Source of the DNA: Candidatus Liberibacter americanus str. Sao Paulo
GTDB taxonomy: Bacteria; Pseudomonadota; Alphaproteobacteria; Rhizobiales; Rhizobiaceae
Direction: 5' to 3'
DNA: 64,000 nucleotides
Assembly: GCF_000496595.1 (NCBI RefSeq)
Contig: NC_022793.1
Span: 1,116,001-1,180,000, forward strand
Part shown: one piece after another, positions 28,718-38,037 of the stretch
How positions within the stretch are numbered: the stretch's first letter is position 1
Layout: the number at the start of each line of letters is the position of its first letter
Translations under genes and position numbers: made by a program
Notes under the pieces: model-generated
The model's database searches: none
What the model was told of the DNA's origin: nothing
What the model saw: only the letters and a program-made list of their open reading frames with translations

Positions 28718-28996
28718 ATGGATAACTCAACAAGAATGCATAAAAATAAATCTATGCATATATATGATTCCAAATACTATATAACAGAAGATATGGATAA
28801 ATTTAAAAACTATTGGAAAGAAATGTCTATTCCACGCCTCGCTTTTGAATTTATTCTTTATACTCAATTACCTTGTTCAAATGCATGTAGAGCAGAAAAT
28901 CAACATTTAAATTGTAATCTCTTTTCTATAAAAAACCAAAAATCTGGGACAATTATATCTATAGAACTATCCGATAATTTCATAAAATTACTTTAA
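28718..28996 (+). CDS. Hypothetical 92-residue protein
   Basis: Open frame of 92 codons starting ATG 28718, between aroK and xerD. I do not recognise it. The composition is more protein-like than the local noise, with a WKEMSIPRLAFEFIL amphipathic stretch in the middle and four cysteines (C56, C60, C68 region). There is no membrane segment or signal peptide. No convincing ribosome binding site precedes the start. It could be a small lineage-specific protein or a chance frame in a 1.4-kb gap. Confidence 0.35.
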   Translation: MDNSTRMHKNKSMHIYDSKYYITEDMDKFKNYWKEMSIPRLAFEFILYTQLPCSNACRAENQHLNCNLFSIKNQKSGTIISIELSDNFIKLL

Positions 28997-29558
28997 ATTA
29001 TATCAAATGCTAAATAAACGTTTTTTATAAATAATTAATGAAGAACAATAAACGTCTAAAATTTAGTATGTGGTTTGCATATAGAGATAAAAAGTAGTAT
29101 TTAATAAATATGCTAATGAAATAATATCAACAAAATATGGAACTAAATATCAAAATATAACGATATTATAGAACAACAATATCTCAAGATGAAACATATC
29201 CCAAATAATAAAATATTATACATCTAGGAACCAAAAATTCCAAGCTTATTCATTTATCAATTAAGATAACCTAAACTTAGGTAAGGATGGTATAAATAAT
29301 TGCAAAAAAAACATCATTAAATCAAATGCTAATTTGAATAATTATAAAATAGTGTAATAATTCAATCAAAAACAGGTAAAACAATCTGTATATATGAGTT
29401 TGATATAATTTAATACAAATTATTAATGTTAAATAAACAATCTAATTGACATAATTGCCAAAAGCATATTATTAGCGTTATATGCTTTTATTAAAATATA
29501 AAGCATATGTTGATTAATAATAGATATTAGAAAAATTAAAATATATTTTAAAAAGATC
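28997..29558. other. Gap upstream of xerD with one hairpin
   Basis: About 560 bp, AT-rich, no gene. It contains a perfect 10-bp inverted repeat at 29460-29489, listed separately. Confidence 0.5.
29460..29489. repeat. Perfect 10-bp inverted repeat, possible terminator
   Basis: AAAAGCATAT and ATATGCTTTT are separated by a 10-base loop. The A-run before and T-run after the stem make it symmetric, so it could end transcription in either direction, but the stem has only two G/C pairs and no known gene ends just before it. A related AAGCATAT recurs near 29500. It could also be an operator site 70-100 bp upstream of xerD. Confidence 0.4.
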
Positions 29559-30503
29559 TTGAAAATAAGAATAAAAGAAAAAACAGATCATGAAAATCTA
29601 ATAGAGCGTTTCCTTGAAATGATGAGCTCTGAACGGGTTGCCAGTACCAATACGTTGTCTGCTTATAAAAGCGATCTTACAGAAGTTTTTATGTTTTTGA
29701 AAGAAAGGGGATTGATGTTATCATCCGCCTCTTCAAACGACATAGTTCTTTATCTGCATAATATTTTTGAAAAAAAATTAGAATCAAGTTCTCAGAGAAG
29801 GAAAATATCTACGATTCGACAATTCTACACTTTTCTTTGCACAGAAGGCATTAGAAAAGACAATCCTGCTAGAATACTTGAATTCCCAAAAAAAAATCAT
29901 AATCTACCACGTATTATAGGGAAAAAATCTGTTACAGATCTTCTGAAACAAGCATCTATAGAATCAAAAGAGCCTTCTATAGACAAGTGGAAGCGCATCA
30001 GGATGCTTTTACTGGTGGAGCTATTATATTCAACTGGAATGCGAGTTAGCGAACTTGTAACTCTACCTGCTAGCACTTTAAACTTAAATGAGCGAACAAT
30101 AATAATTCGAGGAAAAGGAAATAAAGAACGCCTCGTAGTTTTTCCTCCTTCAGTTTTAAACGCAATGCAAAAATATAAAGAAATAAGATCTAAAATTGTT
30201 GGAATGAAAAATAGCCCATGGTTATTTCCATCATCTTCAAAGAAAGGGCATCTAAGTCGCCAAGTATTCGCACGAGATTTAAAAAATCTAGCTTCTCGCG
30301 CGGGAATATCAATGAATAGCATATCTCCTCATGTAATACGACATGCATTCGCAAGTCATCTACTTGAAGGAGGTGCTGATCTTCGAACTGTGCAGGTTCT
30401 GCTAGGTCATGCAGACATATCAACAACTCAAATATACATACATTTAATGCCAGAAAAATTACAAAAATTAGTTCAAAATTACCATCCTCTTGCTAATAAA
30501 TAA
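29559..30503 (+). CDS. xerD: Tyrosine recombinase XerD
   Basis: Site-specific recombinase that, with XerC, resolves chromosome dimers at dif during division. The 314 residues have the N-terminal core-binding domain and a catalytic domain with Arg162 (STGMRVSEL), Lys in RGKGNKERLV, His258-x-x-Arg261 (HVIRHAF), His284 (LLGHADISTTQ) and the nucleophile Tyr293. The predicted start is TTG 29559 with AAAAAG upstream; the next Met is residue 21. It lies divergent from aroK and just before accA, as in rhizobia, which favours XerD over XerC. No mobile-element context is present. Confidence 0.9.
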   Translation: MKIRIKEKTDHENLIERFLEMMSSERVASTNTLSAYKSDLTEVFMFLKERGLMLSSASSNDIVLYLHNIFEKKLESSSQRRKISTIRQFYTFLCTEGIRKDNPARILEFPKKNHNLPRIIGKKSVTDLLKQASIESKEPSIDKWKRIRMLLLVELLYSTGMRVSELVTLPASTLNLNERTIIIRGKGNKERLVVFPPSVLNAMQKYKEIRSKIVGMKNSPWLFPSSSKKGHLSRQVFARDLKNLASRAGISMNSISPHVIRHAFASHLLEGGADLRTVQVLLGHADISTTQIYIHLMPEKLQKLVQNYHPLANK

Positions 30504-30564
30504 AAGCGGCATTAAAGTTATAATATAGTATAATTCTTTCATTAATAGGCTAATAAATTATTCC

Positions 30565-31518
30565 ATGCATAATTACCTCGATTTTGAAAAACCAATATCT
30601 GATATAGAAGCAAAAATCCATGAGCTAAAAAAGATATCTAATGGAGAAGAAGATTGCGATAATTCTAAAGAAATAACTAAATTAGAAAATATGGTCCATG
30701 AAACTCTATCTGAGATATATTCGAAGCTGGATCCTTGGCAAAAAACCCAAGTTTCTAGACATCCAAATAGACCACATTTTGTTGATTATGTAGCAGATAT
30801 TTTTACCAATTTTATACCTCTATCTGGAGATAGATTATTTGGTGATGATCAAGCAATGCAAACAGGACTTGCAAAATTTGATGGACAATCTGTTGCCATT
30901 ATTGGGCAAGAAAAAGGATCGGATACCAAATCAAGGATTAAACATAACTTCGGCAGCCCACGTCCAGAAGGATATCGTAAAGCCGTGCGTATTATGCAGT
31001 TAGCTGATCGATTTGGATTGCCAGTTATTTCGTTTGTAGATACGGCTGGCGCTTATCCTGGAATTGATGCTGAAGAACGCGGACAAGGAGAAGCTATTGC
31101 ACGTTGTACTGAAATGTGTCTTAACTTAAGAACGCCAATTATAGCAGTCATCATTGGAGAAGGAGGATCTGGAGGAGCAATGGGGATAGCTGCAGCAGAT
31201 CGTGTTTATATGCTAGAAAACTCTATTTACAGCGTTATTTCCCCGGAAGGCGCATCTTCTATCCTTTGGAAAGATCCATCTCGCGCTCCTCAAGCTGCTG
31301 CCGCTATGAAGATAACAGCAGATGATCTAAAAAGATTTTCTGTTATTGACGGGATTATCCCAGAACCTATAGGAGGCGCTCATAGAAATCATTCTAAAAC
31401 CATCTTCTCTGTACGTGAAACAATCAGGATGGCAATATCCGATCTATCAAAATATTGCGCTGAAGAGATCCGTCAGAATAGACATCAAAAATATCTAAGT
31501 ATTGGAAGAAGTATATAA
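30565..31518 (+). CDS. accA: Acetyl-CoA carboxylase carboxyltransferase subunit alpha
   Basis: Alpha subunit of the carboxyltransferase that makes malonyl-CoA for fatty acid synthesis. It works with AccD and the AccBC biotin carboxylase. The 317 residues include the N-terminal helical part (NYLDFEKPISDIEAKI), the RHPNRPHFVDYV block, VSFVDTAGAYPG and the oxyanion-hole stretch GEGGSGGAMGIA, followed by SVISPEGASSILWKD. No clear ribosome binding site is seen before ATG 30565. It follows xerD by 62 bp and precedes an L,D-transpeptidase gene, the rhizobial order. Confidence 0.96.
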   Translation: MHNYLDFEKPISDIEAKIHELKKISNGEEDCDNSKEITKLENMVHETLSEIYSKLDPWQKTQVSRHPNRPHFVDYVADIFTNFIPLSGDRLFGDDQAMQTGLAKFDGQSVAIIGQEKGSDTKSRIKHNFGSPRPEGYRKAVRIMQLADRFGLPVISFVDTAGAYPGIDAEERGQGEAIARCTEMCLNLRTPIIAVIIGEGGSGGAMGIAAADRVYMLENSIYSVISPEGASSILWKDPSRAPQAAAAMKITADDLKRFSVIDGIIPEPIGGAHRNHSKTIFSVRETIRMAISDLSKYCAEEIRQNRHQKYLSIGRSI

Positions 31519-31571
31519 ATGATTTAAATGTTAGTTTTTTTATCTTAAGCTGTAAAGTATAGTTGGTAAAC

Positions 31572-32288
31572 ATGAATCATTTTAGTTTATATGGTAGCTT
31601 CGTAATTGCATTATTGATATTAACCAGCGGATGTGGATGGAGAAAAGATTTTATAGATAGAGCAGAATATCCTTTATCTAAAACCATTATTCGTAAGATG
31701 CATTTAATGCAAACAGATCAGAATTATCCAAGCTTAATCAGGATTTTTAAGAAAGAAAACGTTCTCGAAATATGGAAGTATACGAAAAATGAAAAATATG
31801 TTTTGCTAAAATCATATAAAATATGTGCATGGTCAGGAAAGCTCGGATCTAAAATAGAGGATGGAGATAAACAATCTCCTGAAGGGTTCTATAAAGTAAG
31901 ATTGGAAAATTTAAATCCTAATTCACAACACTATCTCTCAATCAACATTGGATTTCCCAATGAATTTGATAAAGCAAATCATCGCACAGGAAAAGATATA
32001 ATGATTCATGGAGGGTGTTCCTCAGCAGGATGCTATGCAATGAACGATATACAAATGCAAGAAATTTATGCTATAATTAGGGACTCACTCCAAGGGAAGA
32101 TACAAGATTATGTACAAATACAATCATTTCCTTTTCGTATGACACAAAAAAATATGAATATTTATAAATCACACCCAGAATACAATTTTTGGCAAATTAT
32201 TCAAATAGGATACAATTACTTTGAAAAAACTAATAAAGAACCTATAGTAGATGTATTTAATAAATATTATGTCTTTTTAAAATCATAG
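31572..32288 (+). CDS. L,D-transpeptidase family lipoprotein
   Basis: YkuD-fold enzyme likely cross-linking or modifying peptidoglycan (or anchoring proteins to it) in the periplasm. The N-terminus is a lipoprotein-like signal ending LTSGC, with Cys21 as the probable lipid attachment. The YkuD domain shows GDKQSPEGFYKV and the active-site block HGGCSSAGCYAM with His146, Cys149 and the catalytic Cys154. I use ATG 31572; an in-frame TTG three codons earlier is less likely. The C-terminal 60 residues extend beyond the domain. Adjacent to accA as in rhizobia. Exact cross-linking activity is inferred. Confidence 0.88.
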   Translation: MNHFSLYGSFVIALLILTSGCGWRKDFIDRAEYPLSKTIIRKMHLMQTDQNYPSLIRIFKKENVLEIWKYTKNEKYVLLKSYKICAWSGKLGSKIEDGDKQSPEGFYKVRLENLNPNSQHYLSINIGFPNEFDKANHRTGKDIMIHGGCSSAGCYAMNDIQMQEIYAIIRDSLQGKIQDYVQIQSFPFRMTQKNMNIYKSHPEYNFWQIIQIGYNYFEKTNKEPIVDVFNKYYVFLKS

Positions 32289-32655
32289 ATATACTGACAT
32301 AAATAGGCATAAAATATTAGTATAGTAGTAACTATAATAATATTTACTCAGATAATAATTTATATAATTGTAAAAATTCATGATTATCAGCTATCGTCAA
32401 AAAACAAATAAAACAATTAATTATAATATATGTATCTATTAACTATTATTTTTCAAAAAAAGATAAACAGCTATTTTAAAAATAAATTAGGAAAAATTGT
32501 AATTTTTTAATTTAAAACAACTATACTATTAGCTATTTATACAATATCCTGTTAATTAAAATTAGATTCTTCGCTGTATTAAATGATTATTATTTGATAA
32601 TATCATTTAGTTTTATATTGAACTGTTTGCATTTATCTAGCTGGGAGTATGAACT
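32289..32655. other. Gene-free stretch before the 91-residue unknown
   Basis: About 370 bp, AT-rich, no gene, tRNA or strong hairpin seen. Confidence 0.5.
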
Positions 32656-32931
32656 GTGGGAAGCATGAGAAATACGAGAAAGAATGTTAAGGATAATGAT
32701 AACATTCTATTAAACGAAAAAATGCAAGTTGCTATTGAGTATCAAAATGAAGCTTGGGCTGGAGGAATGGCAGATGGAATAGAACCAGAAATACTCGCTA
32801 ATGTCGCAATGGCGCAAGCGATTCGCGAAACAGTTCGAATACACGGGGAAGAAAAAGTAGAAAGCCTGCTAAACTCGCTTATAGCACGTATGTTAGCAGG
32901 AGAATTCTCTCCTGATCGTATTATTCAATAA
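32656..32931 (+). CDS. Small conserved-looking hypothetical protein, 91 residues
   Basis: I do not recognise the family. It is very probably a real gene: a strong GGGAG sits eight bases before GTG 32656, and the composition is ordinary and balanced (Ala/Glu-rich helices, few Asn/Lys runs), unlike local noise. The core NEAWAGGMADGIEPEILANVAMAQAIRETVRIHGEE followed by a predicted helix VESLLNSLIARMLAGEF suggests a small all-alpha cytoplasmic protein. No membrane segment. It stands alone upstream of the ygfZ-like gene. An ATG at 32665 is an alternative start. Confidence 0.75.
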   Translation: MGSMRNTRKNVKDNDNILLNEKMQVAIEYQNEAWAGGMADGIEPEILANVAMAQAIRETVRIHGEEKVESLLNSLIARMLAGEFSPDRIIQ

Positions 32932-33129
32932 TTTTTTAAGTTATTGGAACCTTTTTCGTGTAAATATATGATCTATTTTTAATCATCTTGAATAGATCTA
33001 TTGTTTACATCATTAGTTGGATATTTAATACGTTCTTATAAAAATATATTAATCATGTTTTATTTGCATAATATTATAACTTATCAATGGTATTACTTTT
33101 TTATAAAATAGTTTTATTAAGGAATTATA

Positions 33130-33990
33130 ATGCCATCTGTTTACTTACCAGACAAATCTTTTATAAAAGTTAGTGGTAAATGTTCTTCTTCCTTTTTGCA
33201 AAGAATTATCACAGCAGATGTAGATAGCATACCTTTTGGGATAGCACGAGGTAGTGCTGTACTTACACCCCAAGGTAAAATTTTATTTTATTTTATAATC
33301 AGTAAAATTGAGGAAAATGTTTTTTTATTAGAGATAGACGAGAGTAAATGTATTTGTTTTATAGAAAAACTTCTTTGCTATAAACTGCGCTCAGATGTTG
33401 TTATAGAATTGCAAAAAACTAACGGAGTAAGCATATATTGGTCCCATGATAAATATGAAAATGATTCATTAGTAGATGAAAGATTTTTAATATCTAGTAA
33501 TATAATAGTTCATAGGATAAAAGGACGTACTAAAGATAAAATGTCCGATCCTAAAAGATACCATGAGCTAAGAATTGATAATGGTATCGTTGATCCTAAT
33601 TTTGATTTTGCGCCAACTACATTATTCCCTCATGATATATGGATGGATGCTTTGAAAGGAATTTCATTTACTAAAGGTTGCTATATTGGACAAGAAGTTG
33701 TTTCAAGAATACAACACCGAAGCTCTATACGCAAACGCTCAGCGATTATAATCGGAGATCACAATATATCGCATGATAGCTTACATGTTATAATAAATAA
33801 TATTAAAATTGGAACAATCGGAATAATAATAGGGAAAAAAGCACTATCAGTATTTCGTATAGATAAGCTAACAGAATATTTAGAGAAAAATCTTTTGGCA
33901 ACAGTAAATGAAATAGGAATAAAAATACAGTTCCCTTTTGATAGTGATTTAAATTCTATTATGAAAGACAAATTCCTAGATAATATCTGA
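33130..33990 (+). CDS. YgfZ/GcvT-family folate-binding protein
   Basis: Tetrahydrofolate-binding protein of the YgfZ family, which supports maturation or repair of Fe-S enzymes. The diagnostic motif KGCYIGQEVVSR is complete at residues 182-193, including the conserved Cys. Other blocks are SSSFLQRIITADV and GSAVLTPQGKILFYF at the N-terminus. Length is 286 residues, normal for the alphaproteobacterial form. AAGGAAT precedes ATG 33130. It is alone on its transcript. The family function is established in E. coli; the role here is inferred. Confidence 0.9.
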   Translation: MPSVYLPDKSFIKVSGKCSSSFLQRIITADVDSIPFGIARGSAVLTPQGKILFYFIISKIEENVFLLEIDESKCICFIEKLLCYKLRSDVVIELQKTNGVSIYWSHDKYENDSLVDERFLISSNIIVHRIKGRTKDKMSDPKRYHELRIDNGIVDPNFDFAPTTLFPHDIWMDALKGISFTKGCYIGQEVVSRIQHRSSIRKRSAIIIGDHNISHDSLHVIINNIKIGTIGIIIGKKALSVFRIDKLTEYLEKNLLATVNEIGIKIQFPFDSDLNSIMKDKFLDNI

Positions 33991-34175
33991 TATTATATTC
34001 ATATATATGGATAATGAAAAATATAATTGTAATTTTATCTCAATAACTTATTAATTATATCATATAATATGATGTAATTTCTATGTTTATATTAAAATTT
34101 TAATTGATGTCTACTAGTGAATTAAGTAATATGAATGTTATTTATTGCATATGATTAAAAAATTAAAGGAATAAA

Positions 34176-35021
34176 ATGATAATTTATTTTCATAGAGTTT
34201 ATTCTTATTTGCTATATTTAAGAAGGATCTGCAAGCATATTGCGATTATAAGCATAATTACATTAGAATCAAGTTGTGGTTTTAGTGGTTATTCCCGTTT
34301 AGCCATACCTGATCTAAATTCCCTTGAAAACATTACTCATGTGGAATTATTGGATATAACAAATGATATTGGAAGTAAATATCAATCAAATCCTAAAAAT
34401 AAAGTGATAGGCATTGCATATGCAGATGCATTGCGAAGGATAGGAAGATATTCACAAGCGGTTGCTGTAATGCAACAAATTGCGATATTGTATCCAAATG
34501 ATACAGAAGTGCTGTCAGCTTATAGCAAAGCTTTAGCAAATTCTGGACACTTAGAGGAAGCGTTGGATTCAGTTGAACGTGCCCAAAGACCTGATATGCC
34601 AGATTGGACACTAATATCAGCAAAAGCATCTATTCTATCTCAAATGGGAAAATATTTGGAAGCGCGAACAGAGTATAATAAAGCTTTAGAAATAGCTCCT
34701 AATGAGCCATCTATTGTATCTAATATAGCGATGTCATACCTATTAACAGGAGACATAAAAATGGCGGAAGAAAAAATGCGTTACGCCTCAAGGATGTTAG
34801 GAGCTGATAGCCGTATAAGACAAAATTTAGCCTTAGTTATTGGATTGCAAGGACGAATCAAAGAGGCTTATGATATCGCCTCTCAAGAATTAGATCCTGA
34901 AGAAGCAAAAGAAAATATAGCTTATCTTAAATCGATACTTTCCCAAAAGGATCCTTGGTCTAGGATAAGATCAAGAGAATATCGATCTAGTAATACTAGT
35001 CAAAAAACAACAGATAAATAA
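34176..35021 (+). CDS. tadD: TPR lipoprotein, Tad pilus protein TadD-like
   Basis: Tetratricopeptide-repeat protein resembling TadD, which helps assemble the Tad secretin/pilus apparatus. An N-terminal hydrophobic segment ends near SSCGFSGYS, compatible with a lipoprotein. TPR-like helices then run from about residue 70 to 230 (YADALRRIGRYSQAVAVMQQ, YSKALANSGHLEEALDSVE, ARTEYNKALEIAPNEPSIVS). The C-terminus SQKDPWSRIR is typical of rhizobial TadD. A good AAAGGA precedes ATG 34176. No other tad gene is adjacent, but two TadE-type genes lie at 14-15 kb. Other TPR lipoproteins cannot be excluded. Confidence 0.75.
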   Translation: MIIYFHRVYSYLLYLRRICKHIAIISIITLESSCGFSGYSRLAIPDLNSLENITHVELLDITNDIGSKYQSNPKNKVIGIAYADALRRIGRYSQAVAVMQQIAILYPNDTEVLSAYSKALANSGHLEEALDSVERAQRPDMPDWTLISAKASILSQMGKYLEARTEYNKALEIAPNEPSIVSNIAMSYLLTGDIKMAEEKMRYASRMLGADSRIRQNLALVIGLQGRIKEAYDIASQELDPEEAKENIAYLKSILSQKDPWSRIRSREYRSSNTSQKTTDK

Positions 35022-35294
35022 AATATGAGTAGTAAAATATTTTTTATAATAAATTGGGCTGTCCTTATGTAAAATGATAATAGAGAATAAAGACAATATT
35101 TTAAAAATCTCAAATACAGATGTTTTTAATACTCAATTAAAAACTATATTTTATAATTAGTTAATTTTTATATTTAAGCCGATAAAAAATAAATAACAAA
35201 CTATTGAATAATTTTTTCATGTAAAAACATAATATTAAAAGCTATATAATCGATCAAATTATAAGATTGAAATAACATCATTCTAAAAAATCAA

Positions 35295-36092
35295 TCATCC
35301 TAATAATAATCCTATAGAACCAACTACTATTCTCCATATCGCAAATAATGTATATCCTTGTTTTGACATAAAATTTAACAAAAATCTTACAACAATCAAT
35401 CCGCTTATAAAAGAAGCAAAACAGCCAATAATAATTCCAACACCTATATCATTGATAATGATCGTGCTATTTCTATAAAAGTCCAGTAAACAAGCACCAA
35501 TAATTGTTGGCATTGCTAGGAAGAATGAAAAATCTATAGCTGAACGCTTATCAGCACCCAAAATCAAAGAACCAACAATTGTAGCTCCTGATCGAGAAGT
35601 GCCTGGAATCATAGATAAACACTGAAATAATCCTATTCTAAACGCTAAAGATATAGGATATTTTTGAGCATCAAAGTATTTTGCTTTCAAATTTACACGA
35701 TCAACTATCAATAATATAATACCACCCATAATCAAACTAATACACATAGTTGTATTTTCTTTGAATAGCACTGATTTGATAAAATCATGGGCTAAGAAGC
35801 CTAAAATAGCTGAAGGGATAACTCCTATACATAAACATATTGAGAAATGACGAGCATAAGGATCATATGGAATAGACTTAATAATGGTGATAATCCTTGA
35901 AAAATATACATATAGCAAAGCGGCAACAGCGCCTAGTTGAACTAAAATAATAAAACTATCTCCTGGTGATTTTATCCCCATCATCTTACTTATAATCAAT
36001 AAGTGTGCAGTTGATGACACAGGTATAAATTCCGTTAATCCCTCAACTACACCTAAAATAAGTAAACAAATTATAGAATTTTCAGAAATCAT
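35295..36092 (-). CDS. uppP: Undecaprenyl-diphosphatase
   Basis: Recycles undecaprenyl pyrophosphate, the carrier for peptidoglycan and other surface polymers, by removing one phosphate. It is a polytopic membrane protein of 265 residues with the two family signatures: EGLTEFIPVSSTAHL at 18-32 and PGTSRSGATI near 163-172. Hydrophobic helices fill the rest. It is divergent from the GST gene with 123 bp between starts, an arrangement also seen in rhizobia. Intact. Confidence 0.95.
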   Translation of the reverse strand: MISENSIICLLILGVVEGLTEFIPVSSTAHLLIISKMMGIKSPGDSFIILVQLGAVAALLYVYFSRIITIIKSIPYDPYARHFSICLCIGVIPSAILGFLAHDFIKSVLFKENTTMCISLIMGGIILLIVDRVNLKAKYFDAQKYPISLAFRIGLFQCLSMIPGTSRSGATIVGSLILGADKRSAIDFSFFLAMPTIIGACLLDFYRNSTIIINDIGVGIIIGCFASFISGLIVVRFLLNFMSKQGYTLFAIWRIVVGSIGLLLG

Positions 36093-36215
36093 GTTTAAAA
36101 ATATTTTGCTTGATTATTACTATTAACTCTTGTATCCGTCATATCTGTATAACACAATAACTTATTTGAAATTAATATGCACTTTCATATAACCAATTGA
36201 ACTTTTGAAGGTAAA

Positions 36216-36908
36216 ATGTCCTCACTTTATCATAATCCAATGTCATCTAGTTCACGCTTTATAAGATTGATTCTCCACGAATATGATTTTAAACCCAATA
36301 TGATAGAAGAATTTCCATGGGAAAAGCGTCGTAATTTTCTAGAAATTAATCCAGCAGGAACATTGCCCGTTTATGTAGATGACGATAATAATATATTCTG
36401 TGGATCTACTGTTATATCGGAATATATTAACGAAACACAGATAGATATCAAAAATAATAAAAACTTTCTACCTTCTAATTCTTTACAAAAAGCTGAAATT
36501 CGAAGATTAGTAGAATGGTTCTTGCAAAAAATGGAACAAGACGTGACTTATCCTTTACTTAACGAACGCGTATATAAACTACAAATGAAGGTTGAACAAG
36601 GTGGAGGCTCTCCTGATTCAACAATATTACGTATAGCACGTAATAACATGCAACAACACATTAAATACATGACATGGCTAATCAAATCACGTTCTTGGAT
36701 TGCAGGAAACCATATAAGTTATGCTGATTTTGCAGCTGCTGCGTCTATTTCCACACTTGATTACATAGCTGAAATAAACTGGGATAGTATTTCTGTTATT
36801 AAAGAATGGTATCAAAGTATCAAATCAAGGCCTTCTTTTCGACCTTTGCTTTCAGAGAGAATAAGAGGATTATTACCTGTATCTCATTACGCTAATCTTG
36901 ACTTTTAA
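36216..36908 (+). CDS. Glutathione S-transferase family protein
   Basis: Two-domain glutathione transferase, 230 residues. The N-terminal thioredoxin-like domain begins SLYHNPMSSSSRFIRLILHEY, with a Ser cluster at the expected active-site position, and has the glutathione-binding NPAGTLPVYVDD and GSTVISEYI. The C-terminal helical domain contains SWIAGNHISYADFAAAA. Substrate unknown; detoxification or stress roles are typical. GAAGGT precedes ATG 36216. The SDR gene follows by 95 bp. Confidence 0.9.
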   Translation: MSSLYHNPMSSSSRFIRLILHEYDFKPNMIEEFPWEKRRNFLEINPAGTLPVYVDDDNNIFCGSTVISEYINETQIDIKNNKNFLPSNSLQKAEIRRLVEWFLQKMEQDVTYPLLNERVYKLQMKVEQGGGSPDSTILRIARNNMQQHIKYMTWLIKSRSWIAGNHISYADFAAAASISTLDYIAEINWDSISVIKEWYQSIKSRPSFRPLLSERIRGLLPVSHYANLDF

Positions 36909-37003
36909 ATATTAAATTTATCAAACAATACATAGATAAAGTATAAAAATATTAAGTTATGCATAATACTGCTTTTAAATTTCTTATAATAGGTGTGTAG
37001 AAT

Positions 37004-37873
37004 ATGTATCTCATGATACTAGGCGCTGGTTATACAGGCAGCTTCATAGCAAGTGAAGCACTACAAATAGGGATAAATACATCTGGAACTACACGTTCGA
37101 TAATCAATTTACAATCATTATATGAGAAAGGAATATCTCCATTTATATTTAAAAATAAAACAATATGCACTGAATTACAAAATCAACTCCATTCTATAAC
37201 ACATATAGTACAGTGTATTAAGCCTGATACTGAAGGAGATCCAGTAATTAATGCTATGAACGGAGAATTACATAAATTTTGTCCAAATCTAAAGTGGATT
37301 GGATATCTTTCTACAACTGGTGTATATGGTAATCGGGAAGGTCAATGGGTTAGCGAAAACACACCATTAAATCCAATTTCTTGCTCTGCTACTAGACGAT
37401 TTGAAGCTGAAAAAAAATGGCTTTTAATATCAAAACGATTAAATATAAAACTAGCAATATTAAGATTAGCTGGTATCTATGGTCCTAAACGTAATCCTTT
37501 TATTAACATATGTAAAAAAAACGCTGTAAGAATAATCAAAAAAGAACAGGTATTCAATAGAATTCGCGTAGAAGATGTTGCTAAATGTGTGGTTTTTCTT
37601 ATGAATAAAAATATTGAGGGTGTATTTAACATCAGTGATGATGAACCATCTCCTCCTCAAGATGTAATAATGGAAGCCACTTCTATCATGAATATAGAAC
37701 CATTAATAGAAATAGATTTTGATAAAGCAAATATATCTCATATGATGAGATCATTCTATGCAGACAATAAAAGAGTATCAAATAAAAAGATTAAATCTAT
37801 TGGTTTTCAACTGTTATATCCAAACTATCGTATCTCATTGCAACAATTATGGGATAATAATAACTATATATAA
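37004..37873 (+). CDS. NAD(P)-binding SDR/epimerase-like protein
   Basis: Extended short-chain dehydrogenase/epimerase-like protein of the YeeZ type; substrate unknown. The Rossmann nucleotide-binding motif GAGYTGS lies at residues 7-13. The remaining blocks are YLSTTGVYGNREGQWV, which supplies a candidate catalytic Tyr, and LAILRLAGIYGPKRNPF plus RIRVEDVAK. The canonical YxxxK is not obvious, with Arg-Phe-Glu-Ala-Glu-Lys following instead. Length is 289 residues. It follows the GST gene on the same strand, so the two may share a transcript. Confidence 0.82.
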   Translation: MYLMILGAGYTGSFIASEALQIGINTSGTTRSIINLQSLYEKGISPFIFKNKTICTELQNQLHSITHIVQCIKPDTEGDPVINAMNGELHKFCPNLKWIGYLSTTGVYGNREGQWVSENTPLNPISCSATRRFEAEKKWLLISKRLNIKLAILRLAGIYGPKRNPFINICKKNAVRIIKKEQVFNRIRVEDVAKCVVFLMNKNIEGVFNISDDEPSPPQDVIMEATSIMNIEPLIEIDFDKANISHMMRSFYADNKRVSNKKIKSIGFQLLYPNYRISLQQLWDNNNYI

Positions 37874-38037
37874 AATTGATGTATTTACGATATGCATAAC
37901 ATGTTCAAATACGAGATAATAATTAAATCAGCAATAACCAATTAATACAAAACGTTTTTCTTTGATAATGCAAATATATATTGTAAAATCTACTAAAAAG
38001 ACTTTGCTTCATTATTTTATATACTTATAGAATAATA

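Noticed and set aside
29559..30503. Tyrosine recombinase as sign of an integrated element
   Set aside because: Gene order and catalytic residues fit housekeeping XerD. There are no attachment sites, phage genes or flanking repeats.
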